Shown here: positions 52,198 to 62,197 of the stretch, piece by piece
Layout of the letters: every line of letters begins with the position of its first letter
Position numbering within the stretch: the stretch's first letter is position 1
NCBI GenBank assembly: GCA_910583835.1
Contig: CAJTYM010000014.1
Span: forward strand, 1 to 64,000
Direction: 5' to 3'
DNA: 64,000 bases
DNA from: an uncultured Lachnospiraceae bacterium
GTDB lineage: Bacteria > Bacillota > Clostridia > Lachnospirales > Lachnospiraceae
The notes under the pieces: model-generated
Database searches by the model: none
What the model saw: only the letters and a program-made list of their open reading frames with translations
Told to the model about the DNA's origin: nothing
Program-made: the position numbers and the translations under genes

Positions 52198-53925
52198 ATG
52201 AAGACTCATTCTATCTGGGATTCCATCTACACGAAATTCCTGCTGCAGCTGCTCATCCTCGCTTTCATCCCTATCGTTCTCGTCATCAGCATTTTTTTCT
52301 ATATGAACCAGCAGAACTACGCCGGCACAAAGTATGAATTGAATAACCGCGTAACGGATTCCATCATCGCCAATATCAGCAACAACCTGGCGTTTACCAC
52401 CAGGACAACCCAGTCGCTGTTATCCAGCAGCGAGCTGATTTCTTTCCTTAACAACAGCTACTCCATGGACAAGGACTACGACAATTATATTTCTTCCATC
52501 CAGAATTATATCCAGGCAACCATCAATGCAGACCCGCGTTCTGATATCTATATCTATATGGACAACCCCACGATTCCCATGAGCATGGACGTGTTCTACC
52601 ATCTGGCTGATATTTCCGGGGAAGCGCCTGTGGCGGAATTTTTAGAAAGCAGCCGCATGGAACAGTGGTTCTGCGAAGATGATTTCGCGGACCTTTCCAA
52701 CCCCTACCTGTTCTCCACCGAGAAATGCTTTGTCTATCTGCGCAAAGCGTACGATTTCCGCAAGAATTTCCTCGGCCTGATTGTCTTCTCCATCCCAGAG
52801 AAATATTTCCTCTCCTTTGAAAATGAGAGCGATGAAACCGTCATCTCCGCCGGAAATCACCGCATTATCAATCTGAGCGGCAGTACGCTGACAGAAGATT
52901 TTCTATCTTCGGCTGAAAGCCTGCAAAAACCCCAGTCCCAGACAGACGGTTTTCTTGTGACTTTGAACCAGCCAGAAGATTTCCCAATAACCATCATCAC
53001 TGTAACAAAAAATTCCAGCTACGGCAAGATTCTCGGCGTCTTTCTGCTCACCTTAGGGCTGTTCGCGCTGCTTGCCATCCTCCTCTGCCTGCGCAGCCTA
53101 CAGCAGTTAGAGCGGCAGATGAACCAATGCCTTACCGCCATGGACACTTCCATCAGCAACAATTATAGGACAAGGATTCCCGTCAGCGGCAACAATGAGA
53201 TTTCCCACATCTGCCGGCGCATCAACTTGCTGTTGACCCAGGCGGCAGATTTGTCCCAGCAGAATATCCTCAAAGAGACTTCCAACAAGGAGAGCCGCTT
53301 AATTGCGCTACAGCATCAGATCAATCCCCATTTTATCTACAATACAATGGAAGTTTTTTCTGCCAAAATGAAACTGTATGGGCATTATGAAGAATCCGAC
53401 TGCCTGGTGGCATTTGCAAATATCTTCCGCTACAATATTTCCACCAACGATGCCCTCGTGGAAATCCGCGTAGAATTACAGCAGCTTAATAATTACCTGC
53501 GCATCCAGAAACTCCGCTACCCCAAGCTCTCTTTTGCGAGTGAAATTCCCGAGGAACTTATGAACGCGCTGCTGCCCAAATTCACGCTCCAGCCCATCAT
53601 TGAAAATGCCATTTCCCATGGCATCTCGGACAGCAGCCAGGAACTGTCTGTCACAGTAAATATCACCAAAACCAATGAGCGCCTCCTGTTCCAAATGAAA
53701 GACAACGGTGCAGGCATTCCCGCAGACAAACTGCTGGAATTAAATAAACTGCTGCACACCGCCGGGCAGGCGCCGGATATCGCATCCGATGGGCGCTCCG
53801 TAGGGCTTAGGAATGTCAATGCCCGGCTGGAACTGTATTTCGGCAAAGAGAGCCGCCTGTCCTTGAGCAGCACCCCCGGTCTGGAAACATGTGTGAGTTT
53901 TGAAATCCCTTATCGGCTGCAATGA
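52198..53925 (+). CDS. YesM-type sensor histidine kinase
   Basis: 575 residues from the ATG at 52198, with AAGGGAGGGAC upstream. TM1 at about 15-35, a Cache-like extracellular sensor of roughly 240 residues, TM2 at about 280-300, a HAMP region, then the His_kinase domain. The phospho-acceptor is in LQHQINPHFIYNTME, and the ATPase N-box in IIENAISHGI, with DNGAGIP and GLRNVNARL. These mark the LytS/YesM family. The kinase senses an extracellular sugar or oligosaccharide, perhaps through the solute-binding protein encoded right after it on the other strand. Confidence 0.9.
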   Translation: MKTHSIWDSIYTKFLLQLLILAFIPIVLVISIFFYMNQQNYAGTKYELNNRVTDSIIANISNNLAFTTRTTQSLLSSSELISFLNNSYSMDKDYDNYISSIQNYIQATINADPRSDIYIYMDNPTIPMSMDVFYHLADISGEAPVAEFLESSRMEQWFCEDDFADLSNPYLFSTEKCFVYLRKAYDFRKNFLGLIVFSIPEKYFLSFENESDETVISAGNHRIINLSGSTLTEDFLSSAESLQKPQSQTDGFLVTLNQPEDFPITIITVTKNSSYGKILGVFLLTLGLFALLAILLCLRSLQQLERQMNQCLTAMDTSISNNYRTRIPVSGNNEISHICRRINLLLTQAADLSQQNILKETSNKESRLIALQHQINPHFIYNTMEVFSAKMKLYGHYEESDCLVAFANIFRYNISTNDALVEIRVELQQLNNYLRIQKLRYPKLSFASEIPEELMNALLPKFTLQPIIENAISHGISDSSQELSVTVNITKTNERLLFQMKDNGAGIPADKLLELNKLLHTAGQAPDIASDGRSVGLRNVNARLELYFGKESRLSLSSTPGLETCVSFEIPYRLQ

Positions 53926-53983
53926 TTGCAAAACCAATGCACGAATGTTTCTTATACCGTAAACACCGCTTGTAAATTATTAT

Positions 53984-55531
53984 TTATCTGATTTTCTTCT
54001 TGGCATTTGCATATTGCTGCCCTTGATATGCTTCCAGCTTTTCCAGACCCATTTTTTCCATCTGGCTGATGGTCTCCTGAAATTTCTGTGTACAGATTTC
54101 CTCCGATTCACTGGTAAGAATCTCTATTTCTGCACTGTCATAAAAATCCTCTATTTTCTCACGCAATTGCTGCATCTCATTGTCAGTTCCCAGGGAGACC
54201 GCCGCATCCACGGCCTTGCTGTCATAGATATGGCAATTCCTGTACTGCTCATTGAAATCCCGGCGTTCCGCGGAGGGCTGGTATTTCTGCACCACGGTCC
54301 AATCCACAAAAAATTCCACATTCAGATAATATTTTTCGGCAGCTTTTTGATAGTTCTCTGCAAATTCTTCTTGGACGGATTCGCGTATAACATAACTATT
54401 GTCCACAATATCATACGTTTCCGTGCCAATGGAAGGGGCGGCATCCAGGGTCGCCTCCTCCTGGGTCATATAGGAAATAAATTCCGCTATCTCTTTCTTA
54501 TGCTGAGTCCCGGCGTAGACCAGCGTTGCCGTCCAGCCGCCGGAAGAGACGGATTTGAGGTTCGGTATCCTGCCCTCGTCTCCCCGCACCTGACCAACAT
54601 ACATCATCTGCGCATTCTTATCTTTACTGCATAAAATGTCTTTTGCCTCCTGCACATTGGAATACCCGGTACAGAAAAAAATCCTCCCAGACTGCACCTG
54701 CTTCCTCCTCTGGCTCAAACTCTCCGTAAATTCTTCCGGCAGCATCAACTTTTCCCGGTACAGTTGGTTGCCAAACTGCAAGGCTTCCAGCCATTCCGGC
54801 TGACGGTACTTTGACAGGTAATTCCCCTGATCATCCTCTATGTCCATGCCAAACTGCTCCGCCAGATTCTGTGTCCACCAGCCGGAATAAGGGATAATCT
54901 GCTGATTCTTATAAGTCAGTCCCTTTGCCGCCCGCAAAGCAGCAAGCAAGCCCTCTTTCGTCCGCAAATCTTCCATCGGCACTCCGGTCTGCGCAAGCAG
55001 GTCGCTGCGCACATAATTATTGTTATGGGTTCCCAGATAGCCGCCATACTGGGGATTTACCCGCTCCGGCCCATAGTAATAGCTAGCAACCGAATACCAG
55101 TTGCCATCTTGATTCCGATACCATTCCTTCATCGACTCTGGAATATTCACGTCCGGCGCATATTCCGCAAACAGCGGTTCTAACGCCACTGCCAGCCCTG
55201 AGTTTTCCAGCAGAAACCGCTCCGCTGTCCCCGCTTCTACCGTAATCAGGTCCGGCAGGGAATCTGTGGCAATCAAGGCGTCCAAATCTGTCAGATCCCC
55301 TGATTTTATTTCCAGGTTTACGCCAGTATTCTTAAGTATTTTGGCGTCCGCAACATTTTTCTCAGGATTCCATTGCTTGGAATACCCTTCCAATGCCACA
55401 AACCAGGTGAGCGTCACAGGCTCGCCATTCCCATGCCCGATTTCCTCCGGCAAAAGATTGGTACCGCTCCCTGTACGGAATAACAGCACTCCCCATAAAA
55501 TCACCAAAACTGCCTGAACAACTTTTTTCAA
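53984..55531 (-). CDS. Extracellular solute-binding protein, family 1 type
   Basis: 515 residues from a TTG at 55531, where GAGGGGGAC lies upstream. The N-terminal hydrophobic helix (VVQAVLVILWGVLLF) ends in RTGSG with no lipobox cysteine, so it is a membrane-anchored or secreted protein instead of a typical lipoprotein. The body has the two-lobe pattern of large sugar-binding proteins of Clostridia (LIATDSLPDLITVEAG, YSVASYYYGPE, VRSDLLAQTGV, WWTQNLAEQFGM). No ABC permease genes follow. Beside YesM/YesN it may act as ligand-presenting partner of the kinase instead of, or in addition to, an importer that lies elsewhere. Confidence 0.75.
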   Translation of the reverse strand: MKKVVQAVLVILWGVLLFRTGSGTNLLPEEIGHGNGEPVTLTWFVALEGYSKQWNPEKNVADAKILKNTGVNLEIKSGDLTDLDALIATDSLPDLITVEAGTAERFLLENSGLAVALEPLFAEYAPDVNIPESMKEWYRNQDGNWYSVASYYYGPERVNPQYGGYLGTHNNNYVRSDLLAQTGVPMEDLRTKEGLLAALRAAKGLTYKNQQIIPYSGWWTQNLAEQFGMDIEDDQGNYLSKYRQPEWLEALQFGNQLYREKLMLPEEFTESLSQRRKQVQSGRIFFCTGYSNVQEAKDILCSKDKNAQMMYVGQVRGDEGRIPNLKSVSSGGWTATLVYAGTQHKKEIAEFISYMTQEEATLDAAPSIGTETYDIVDNSYVIRESVQEEFAENYQKAAEKYYLNVEFFVDWTVVQKYQPSAERRDFNEQYRNCHIYDSKAVDAAVSLGTDNEMQQLREKIEDFYDSAEIEILTSESEEICTQKFQETISQMEKMGLEKLEAYQGQQYANAKKKIR

Positions 55532-55662
55532 ATCCGTCCCCCTCTTCACAAATACGCTGCAAAGCAACACAATTCGTAGGAAAAAGAGGTTTCCTGCGAA
55601 ACCTCCTCTCCTGTTTTCCTGTGGCAGTACGGCAACTATGATGTCAACGCTGCATTGTCTGC

Positions 55663-58600
55663 CTATTTCTTTATCTTAACTTTTACTGCCGTGCTGTTCT
55701 TGCCGCAGACTTTCTTTCCCATGCTGTCTTTCTTGTACGCGCAAACCCTCACATAATAAGTCTTGCCCTTTTTCAGCTTCTTGATAGTCTTGGGCGACTT
55801 CGCTGCCGTCACCGTTTTTACCGTGCCCTTCTTAAATTTCCTGGAAGTGGAATAAGAAATCTGATAGCCCTCTGCCCCCTTTACTTTCTTAAAGGAAACT
55901 TTCATCGCTTTCTTCGCCGAATTCTTAACCGTAGGCTTCTTTACCTTTGCCGGCTTCGCCACTTTTTTCCAATGGGCGTACAGCGTGGTATCTCCTGTAA
56001 GTTTCACGACAGTATCCGCCGTAACCTTCGTTCCATTTGTCTTTGCCGTATACCAGCCCGCAAAGGTATATCCTGCTCGTTTGGGGCTTGGCAGCGTTCC
56101 ATATTTGCCGCCATCGGTGACAGTCTTGCTGTCCGGCTTTAAGGCTTTTCCGCCATTCACGTTATAAGTAACCTTATATGTTTTGGGCTGCGGGGTAACA
56201 TTTATCGGCAAATCCTCCTGCCGCATCAGGCTGATATCGTCTACAACCACCCAGGGAGCAAGCCCTTCGGCTCCCGCACAGGAGAGCCTGGTTCCCACCA
56301 TGACATTTTTCACATTGCCGTCAATGGGGATATCCGTGATGATTGCCTGATAGAAATCTTTCCACACATTGTTAATCTGGATTTTCGTCTTATAATTCTT
56401 CTTGGTCCCGTCCTTGTAGCTGACCTCTGCATAAAGCCCAGCCGTATCCTTTACCTGACCCACGGAAGTTCCCTGATACCATGCATACAAGGTATACAGA
56501 CCTGTGGGAAGAGCCTCGGAAATCGTCTGCTCTACCTTAAAATCAATTTCTTTGCCGACTTCTGCCCATCCGGTATAATAGTAAGAACCTGATTTGGCAT
56601 TTGCTGAATTCGGTTTGTCTATGAATGCATTGTTATAGTCGTTGACTTCCATAAAATTCGTGAGCGTCCAGCCTGTCGCATTCTTGCCGTCATTTTCCTC
56701 AAAGCTGCCGTTTTTCACATAATTCTTGCCGGTAATTATCACCAGGCAGGTTGTCTTCCAGGTACCTGCAGCAACCTGTATCGTGCTGCCATCGCCGGCA
56801 TTCGTATAGGAAAATGCCCCGATGGAACCATCCACTGTGTACTCGCCAAACGCTGCTGTCTTCAGCTTAGCGACCTGCGCCGCATCCCAGGTAACCGGAA
56901 CGTCAATCGCCGTGCCATCATTCAGATTTGCCTTGACAGTCGCCGGAAGCTTAGGCGTCTCCTTATAGCCCATCTCAAGGGAAGCGGTATCTACCGTGCT
57001 TACCCTGGTCGGACCTTCCGCCCCCGTGTATACCCATTTGTATACATTGATGGAGGGCAGCGCTTTTCCGGTAAAATCAAAGAGCGCCTGGTTGTTCCAC
57101 TCACTTCCGTTCATATCGTCCTTAATCTCCGGATCAGTCTCCTTGGCATAGATGGAACCCCAGCCGGAGCCATATAGACGCCATGCTTTCATATTGGATG
57201 CCAATACTGCCTCAGCGTCTGCTGCGCCCTCCTCATACACTGCGGGAGGAACCCATGCCGGCTCCCAATAAAACGTACCGATACCCTTATCTCCGATAGC
57301 TGCAATGGCTGCGATGGCATCGCGGACCGCCGCTGCCTGGCCTTCCGCATCCACCGGATAGTTGAATTCCATATCTCCCGCGCCCTCAAATACTTTATCG
57401 GGATATCCATCCCCATCCTTGTAGGTCCAGGCATAGGAAATCTCAGCCACCATCACTTTTTTATTGTACTTGTCTGCAATCTTCTTCAGATTTGTTGTCA
57501 ATGTCTGCGCAGTTCCATGCCAGAATGGATAAAAGGAACTTGCAAATACATCGTAATCTACCTCATGATACGCCAGGGCATCCGCCTTGCCCATCTGGTA
57601 ACTCTCGCTCTGCGGGTCCGTGTAATGGATGGCGATAAGGATATTCTCATCAATGCCGCGGACTGCCGCGCTTCCCGCTTTCAATAGCTGATAGACATTT
57701 TCTTCGTTCGTCTCCCCAGCCATTCCGTTGTTAATCTCATTGCCAATCTGCACCATGCCCACATCTACGCCGGCTTCCCTGAGCGTGTTGATACTGTCTG
57801 CCGTAAACTCCGTGAGGGCAGCCGTCTTCTGTGCAAAATCCATGCCTTTCCAAGCCTTGGGCACGCTCTGCTTCTTGGGGTCTGCCCAGAAATCTGAATA
57901 GTGGAAATCCAGCAGCACCTTCATACCATAATAGGTAGCAATCTTGCCCATCTCCGTCACATTCTCAATGCCGCAGTTTCCGGCACCGTAACCTTCACGG
58001 TATACCTGCGTGCCATCGGCAAGGAAATATTCGTCATACCCGGCGCCCTCAAAATACGCGGGGTCATCCGGCGATACGCTGGTCTGCGGCTCAATAATCC
58101 ATTTTTTCTCCGTTTTCGCCACCGCACTGGCACTGTACTCATTTCCCTCTTCATCGACATATTTGTAATTACCGTCTGCATCGACAACGTAAGGGCAGTT
58201 CCACAGGCGCAGGCGCACGTAATTTACGCCGGAGTCCTTCAAAATCTGGAAAAGATTCTTTTCCGTCCCCTGCTCATCATAATACTTGACGCCGCTTTGC
58301 ACCTCGCTGATATAAGTGGACACGTCCACGCCGTGGATGAAATCCTCAGAAAGCCCATCGACTCTCTGTACCGTAATCGGCGCATTTTTTACGGCCTGAC
58401 TTGCCTCCAGGGCAGCGTTCTTGATTCCGCACCACTCGCCTGCCTTCAAATCCCCGCTGATTGTGACGGTCACGCTGTCCCCCTCTGCAACGCTGATGGA
58501 CTTTGTGGTAAAGACGTTGGTCTCGCCCCAGTTTTCCACCCAGCCCTGATGGGTAACCGGCGCTGTCTCTGATTTCCCACTGTTCTCATTCTTAACCACA

Positions 58601-58932
58601 AGCTGCAGCGGCGTTACGCCCTCATTGCCCACTGCGGCAATTTGGGCAGAATAGGAACCCGCCGCTATATTTTCTACTGTCTGGCTGATACGGAAAGTTC
58701 CCGCCTCTTCCGCCCACAGATTCAGATATCCGCCATCATCCGTGCTGAACGCATAAGCGCGCTCTCCGGTGATGGTCCAGCCATCTGCATTAACTGTAAG
58801 CGCCCCATTCTGCAGCGTACCGTTTGCTGCTGCCATGACAGCGCCCTGCGGCAGGTAATCAATGGGCAGCATAGAAAACAGCAGGCACAAGCTAAGGATT
58901 ATGCCTACTGTTTTTTTCAAGGTATTCTTCAT
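55663..58932 (-). CDS. Secreted multidomain arabinogalactan endo-1,4-beta-galactosidase (GH53)
   Basis: 1089 residues from the ATG at 58932, with AAGGAGGAG upstream; the frame opens earlier at 58983. Signal peptide 1-35, a carbohydrate-binding-like beta domain (about 40-180), then GH53 from about 197: HGVDVSTYI, YVRLRLWNCPYV, LLDFHYSDFWADP, acid/base E399 in QIGNEINNG, nucleophile E497 in VAEISYAW. After it come an Ig-like Big_4 domain, a CBM61-like domain (NYVKNGSFEENDGK on), an InlB-type repeat (AGYTFAGWYT) and an FN3-like tail. GH53 cuts the galactan side chains of pectin. No LPXTG. It is close to the YesMN pair. Confidence 0.9.
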   Translation of the reverse strand: MKNTLKKTVGIILSLCLLFSMLPIDYLPQGAVMAAANGTLQNGALTVNADGWTITGERAYAFSTDDGGYLNLWAEEAGTFRISQTVENIAAGSYSAQIAAVGNEGVTPLQLVVKNENSGKSETAPVTHQGWVENWGETNVFTTKSISVAEGDSVTVTISGDLKAGEWCGIKNAALEASQAVKNAPITVQRVDGLSEDFIHGVDVSTYISEVQSGVKYYDEQGTEKNLFQILKDSGVNYVRLRLWNCPYVVDADGNYKYVDEEGNEYSASAVAKTEKKWIIEPQTSVSPDDPAYFEGAGYDEYFLADGTQVYREGYGAGNCGIENVTEMGKIATYYGMKVLLDFHYSDFWADPKKQSVPKAWKGMDFAQKTAALTEFTADSINTLREAGVDVGMVQIGNEINNGMAGETNEENVYQLLKAGSAAVRGIDENILIAIHYTDPQSESYQMGKADALAYHEVDYDVFASSFYPFWHGTAQTLTTNLKKIADKYNKKVMVAEISYAWTYKDGDGYPDKVFEGAGDMEFNYPVDAEGQAAAVRDAIAAIAAIGDKGIGTFYWEPAWVPPAVYEEGAADAEAVLASNMKAWRLYGSGWGSIYAKETDPEIKDDMNGSEWNNQALFDFTGKALPSINVYKWVYTGAEGPTRVSTVDTASLEMGYKETPKLPATVKANLNDGTAIDVPVTWDAAQVAKLKTAAFGEYTVDGSIGAFSYTNAGDGSTIQVAAGTWKTTCLVIITGKNYVKNGSFEENDGKNATGWTLTNFMEVNDYNNAFIDKPNSANAKSGSYYYTGWAEVGKEIDFKVEQTISEALPTGLYTLYAWYQGTSVGQVKDTAGLYAEVSYKDGTKKNYKTKIQINNVWKDFYQAIITDIPIDGNVKNVMVGTRLSCAGAEGLAPWVVVDDISLMRQEDLPINVTPQPKTYKVTYNVNGGKALKPDSKTVTDGGKYGTLPSPKRAGYTFAGWYTAKTNGTKVTADTVVKLTGDTTLYAHWKKVAKPAKVKKPTVKNSAKKAMKVSFKKVKGAEGYQISYSTSRKFKKGTVKTVTAAKSPKTIKKLKKGKTYYVRVCAYKKDSMGKKVCGKNSTAVKVKIKK

Positions 58933-59064
58933 CTCATTCTCCTCCTTATCATTTTTCTTTATTTCATGATAAGGAAAGGGCATAAGTAAAAAAAGACCAT
59001 TTTTATCAAAAAAATACCAGAATCAATGAAATTTTCCAATCTTAGGGTGAATCAAAGAAATCTA

Positions 59065-59958
59065 TCAATCATACTGAATCATCTCATCGAGATTCTCATG
59101 GAGCCTGCCCAGGTATTCCTCCATCTCTTCCCTGAGTTCCTCACGGCGCAGTGCAAATTCAATGTTAGCCTGGATAAATCCGACCTTGCTGCCCACATCA
59201 TAGCGGTGTCCCTTGAAATCGTAGGCATACATCGCCTGTTCTTTCGCCAGCCGTTTCAGGGCATCGGTCAGCTGGATTTCTCCGCCCTTGCCTGCGTCCT
59301 GCGTCTCCAGGAAGCGGAAGATTTCCGGCGTGATAATATAGCGTCCCAGCACTGCCACGTTGGAAGGCGCTTCCTCCATGGAAGGCTTTTCTACCATATC
59401 GTTTACTTTATAGACACGCTCGTCCACCTGTTTGCCGGCAATGATTCCGTATTTGTCCACAACCTCATGCGCTACCGTCTGCACGCCGAGGATGGAAGTC
59501 TGGTACTCTTTGAACACGTCAAGCATCTGCCCCAGGCAGGACTGTTTGGAAATTACCACGTCGTCCCCCAAGAGCACGGCAAACGGCTCGTCTCCGATAA
59601 AATGCTGCGCGGCAAGGATGGCGTGCCCAAGCCCTCTTGGCTCTTTCTGGCGGATATAGTGGATATTCGCCATATCGGAAATCTCCCTTACCATGTCAAG
59701 CATCTCCTGCTTGCCGCTCTTCTCCAGTTCCAGCTCCAACTCTATGGAGCGGTCGAAATGGTCCTCAATGGAACGCTTATTTCTGCCCGTCACGATAATG
59801 ATATCCTGGATTCCAGCTTCCACCGCCTCTTCGATGATGTACTGGATGGTAGGCTTATCCACAATCGGCAGCATTTCCTTGGGCTGTGCTTTTGTCGCCG
59901 GCAGGAACCTTGTCCCAAGCCCCGCCGCAGGTATAATCGCTTTTCTTACATTCATCAT
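59065..59958 (-). CDS. galU: UTP-glucose-1-phosphate uridylyltransferase
   Basis: 297 residues, the expected length. The nucleotidyltransferase core has IPAAGLGTRFLPATKAQPKEMLPIVDKP, VTGRNKRSIEDHFD, LGDDVV as metal-binding site and VEKPSMEEAPSN. It makes UDP-glucose for glycolipid, teichoic acid and surface-glycan synthesis, and would also feed the glycan operon at 18.5-25.2 kb. The start MMNVRK has two ATGs; the second is the usual one. It ends a minus-strand row with DUF1934 and murI. Confidence 0.9.
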   Translation of the reverse strand: MMNVRKAIIPAAGLGTRFLPATKAQPKEMLPIVDKPTIQYIIEEAVEAGIQDIIIVTGRNKRSIEDHFDRSIELELELEKSGKQEMLDMVREISDMANIHYIRQKEPRGLGHAILAAQHFIGDEPFAVLLGDDVVISKQSCLGQMLDVFKEYQTSILGVQTVAHEVVDKYGIIAGKQVDERVYKVNDMVEKPSMEEAPSNVAVLGRYIITPEIFRFLETQDAGKGGEIQLTDALKRLAKEQAMYAYDFKGHRYDVGSKVGFIQANIEFALRREELREEMEEYLGRLHENLDEMIQYD

Positions 59959-59979
59959 ATAATATGTCTCCTTTTCGCG

Positions 59980-60432
59980 CTATGACAGCGTAAATTCTCC
60001 TGACTCTTTTGATTTGATGTTCATGATAATCGAACAATCTGCCAAATGCTCATAGTTCACTTCAAGATTATATTTGACCCTCACGTCAATATTGTCCTCC
60101 GTCTCCGCAATATCAACGCTCTTAGCGTCAATGCCAATCAGAAGGCTCCCAAATGGGGTGTTGTAATAAGAAACATTTTTCTTATTTTTCTCAAACACCA
60201 TATGTACGTTGGACACGCCTTTCTTGGTAATATCCAAAGAATCCTCCGTAAGTTTGATGATATTGCGCGTATTTCCGTCAAACCCTTCCATCACCTCATC
60301 ATACAGGATATAGTGTTTGCCATTTTTCTTGTAATAATCACCGGCAGTGATTACTTCCACCGGCTCAACATCTTCCTCATCCTGGGCTGCAAACTGCAGC
60401 CCGCTGATAGACAACAGTACATCTTTCGTCAT
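59980..60432 (-). CDS. DUF1934 family protein (YwiB-like)
   Basis: 150 residues of calycin-like beta-barrel pattern: VLLSISGLQFAAQDEEDVEPVEVITAGDYYKKNGKHYILYDE, NIIKLTEDSLDITKKG, and a final VKYNLEVNYEHLADCSIIMNIK. DUF1934 proteins are small cytoplasmic lipocalin-like proteins of unknown ligand, often near murI or argS in Firmicutes. It starts two bases after the murI stop, so they share a transcript. Confidence 0.85.
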   Translation of the reverse strand: MTKDVLLSISGLQFAAQDEEDVEPVEVITAGDYYKKNGKHYILYDEVMEGFDGNTRNIIKLTEDSLDITKKGVSNVHMVFEKNKKNVSYYNTPFGSLLIGIDAKSVDIAETEDNIDVRVKYNLEVNYEHLADCSIIMNIKSKESGEFTLS

Positions 60433-60434
60433 AA

Positions 60435-61265
60435 TTACTCCTCAATATGTATCAACTGCGCCTCTTCAATCTCACAGGGCAAGATTGAATTGGCAAAATT
60501 TTTAAACTTCTCTGCTGCATCGCTGACATAGAACTGGTACATTGGCTCTTGCTCCTCTTTGCCGTCATTGGAAATGCCGTGCTGGGATAACAGCCGCTTT
60601 AGACCCTGCGCCGTCTCATATGCCGGATTTACAAGGCTGACCTTATCACCCATGATTTCGCCTATCATGGAACGCAGCAGCGGATAATGGGTACAGCCCA
60701 GAATCAGGGTATCAATGTCCGACTCCTGGAAATACGCAAGATAACGCTTCGCCACCTCGATGGTCACCGGATCTTTCAGCCACCCTTCCTCCACCAGGGG
60801 CACAAACAGGGGGCACGCCTTCCCCAAAACGGCAGCCTGCGGATTATGCCTGTGTATCATCTCCGTATAAATATGGCTTCCCACGGTTCCTTCCGTCCCA
60901 ATAACGCCAATCCTGCCATTGTTGGTGATTTGTGCCGCAACTTTGGCTCCCGGCTTGACAACGCCGATAATCGGCATCTTCATTTCCGGGCGCAGCTTTT
61001 CCAAAGCAAACGCACTTGCCGTATTGCATGCCACCACTATCGCCTTCACGCCCTTAGATTCCAGAAAGTGGATAATCTGCCTGGAATAACGGACTATCGT
61101 CTCCCTGGATTTGCTTCCATAGGGCACCCGCGCCGTATCCCCAAAATAGATAATCCTCTCTTGCGGGAGCTGGCGCATAATTTCCCGCGCCACGGTCAGT
61201 CCTCCCACGCCCGAATCAAAGACCCCGATGGGGGCATATTTTTCCTTTTCAAACGATTGATTCAT
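60435..61265 (-). CDS. murI: Glutamate racemase
   Basis: 276 residues from the ATG at 61265 with GGAGAAT upstream; the frame opens at 61328. Catalytic cysteines are in VVACNTASA and LGCTHYPLL; substrate residues in FDSGVGGLTV and YFGDTARVPYGSK. The enzyme makes D-glutamate for peptidoglycan. Family context, between spoIIR and DUF1934, is usual for Clostridia. Confidence 0.95.
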   Translation of the reverse strand: MNQSFEKEKYAPIGVFDSGVGGLTVAREIMRQLPQERIIYFGDTARVPYGSKSRETIVRYSRQIIHFLESKGVKAIVVACNTASAFALEKLRPEMKMPIIGVVKPGAKVAAQITNNGRIGVIGTEGTVGSHIYTEMIHRHNPQAAVLGKACPLFVPLVEEGWLKDPVTIEVAKRYLAYFQESDIDTLILGCTHYPLLRSMIGEIMGDKVSLVNPAYETAQGLKRLLSQHGISNDGKEEQEPMYQFYVSDAAEKFKNFANSILPCEIEEAQLIHIEE

Positions 61266-61423
61266 CTTATATTCTCCACAACTTACATCATACACATGTA
61301 TATTAACTGTTTTGGTGTGAAAATGCAAGTGGTTGGAAAGAATTACAGACTGGTTGATAACAGTTCAGCCAGCCAAAAGAAATTGAGGCAAATCAGGCCA
61401 GTAAAAAATCAAACCTAAAAATC

Positions 61424-62038
61424 TCACAGCAGCTCCTGCAGTTTTTCCCACAGTGCAAATTTTACTTTATAATTTTTCCCTTCCATCAGGCTCTCGTATT
61501 CTTCCGGGGTCAGCGCACGCTGCAAAGACTCTTCGGCTTCCTCGTCCACGACCTCGTAGACGCTGTTGAAAAAACAGAGATTTGGATACATCACACACCA
61601 CCAGTTATGCCCGCCGCCCGCTCCAATCACTACCTCCAACGCCTCATACCTGCCTGCCGGGAACGTGTAACTGCCATAAGTTTTTTCAGGAAAATCCGTA
61701 ACTTTTAAGGAAGCTGACACATCATATGTATACCCTTCCCGGGCAATTACCTGCTCTGCCGTTTGGGTGATCTGGGGCAGTCTTTCCCTGATAGCCTGAC
61801 GGCTGGCATTTATATCGGAAATACCTGAAAGCGCAGGCTGCATATACGCCCCGATTGCATCCCTTACTTTCAGCTTCAAATCCTGGTCTTCCTCCCTGTC
61901 ACTGTTGGCGCGCACATGGAAGCGGATGACTTTTCCTGCAATTTCCTCCGTCATCCGCTGCTGTCTGAATTGCACAATCCCGCAGCAGATAAGCGCTGCC
62001 GCTGCCAATACGATTGCTGTCTTTATCCATTGCTTCAT
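61424..62038 (-). CDS. spoIIR: Stage II sporulation protein R
   Basis: 204 residues. N-terminal hydrophobic helix (about 7-24) for secretion, then the SpoIIR core: VIRFHVRANSDREEDQDLKLKVRDA and PAGRYEALEVVIGAGGGHNWWCVMYPNLCF. In the forespore SpoIIR is secreted to the intermembrane space and triggers SpoIIGA to process pro-sigma-E. It is direct evidence that the organism belongs to an endospore-forming lineage. Confidence 0.95.
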   Translation of the reverse strand: MKQWIKTAIVLAAAALICCGIVQFRQQRMTEEIAGKVIRFHVRANSDREEDQDLKLKVRDAIGAYMQPALSGISDINASRQAIRERLPQITQTAEQVIAREGYTYDVSASLKVTDFPEKTYGSYTFPAGRYEALEVVIGAGGGHNWWCVMYPNLCFFNSVYEVVDEEAEESLQRALTPEEYESLMEGKNYKVKFALWEKLQELL

Positions 62039-62120
62039 TCTTCCATACCTTCCTCAAATATATTTAGCCGGCTAAGGAAAGTATTTCCAGATATTTATTT
62101 TTTAATCAGATTAGGGTGGA

Positions 62121-62169
62121 CAAAAAATAAAAAGATACAAAGCCTTACTCATTCCGTCAAGACTTTGTA
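62121..62169 (-). terminator. Terminator after the 40-residue ORF
   Basis: On the minus strand TACAAAGtCTT and AAGgCTTTGTA arms (62169-62159, 62146-62136) with a 12-base loop are followed by TCTTTTTATTTTTTG. Confidence 0.75.
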
Positions 62170-62197
62170 CCTTTAAAATTTAAAGTGGCTAATCCAT

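Noticed and set aside
57901..58572. Plus-strand ORF opposite the GH53 gene
   Set aside because: Antisense of a clear glycoside hydrolase domain; no recognisable motif.
59026..59985. Long plus-strand ORF (319 codons) opposite galU
   Set aside because: It is the antisense shadow of galU: it covers the same bases, has no ribosome site, and the minus-strand product is an unmistakable uridylyltransferase.
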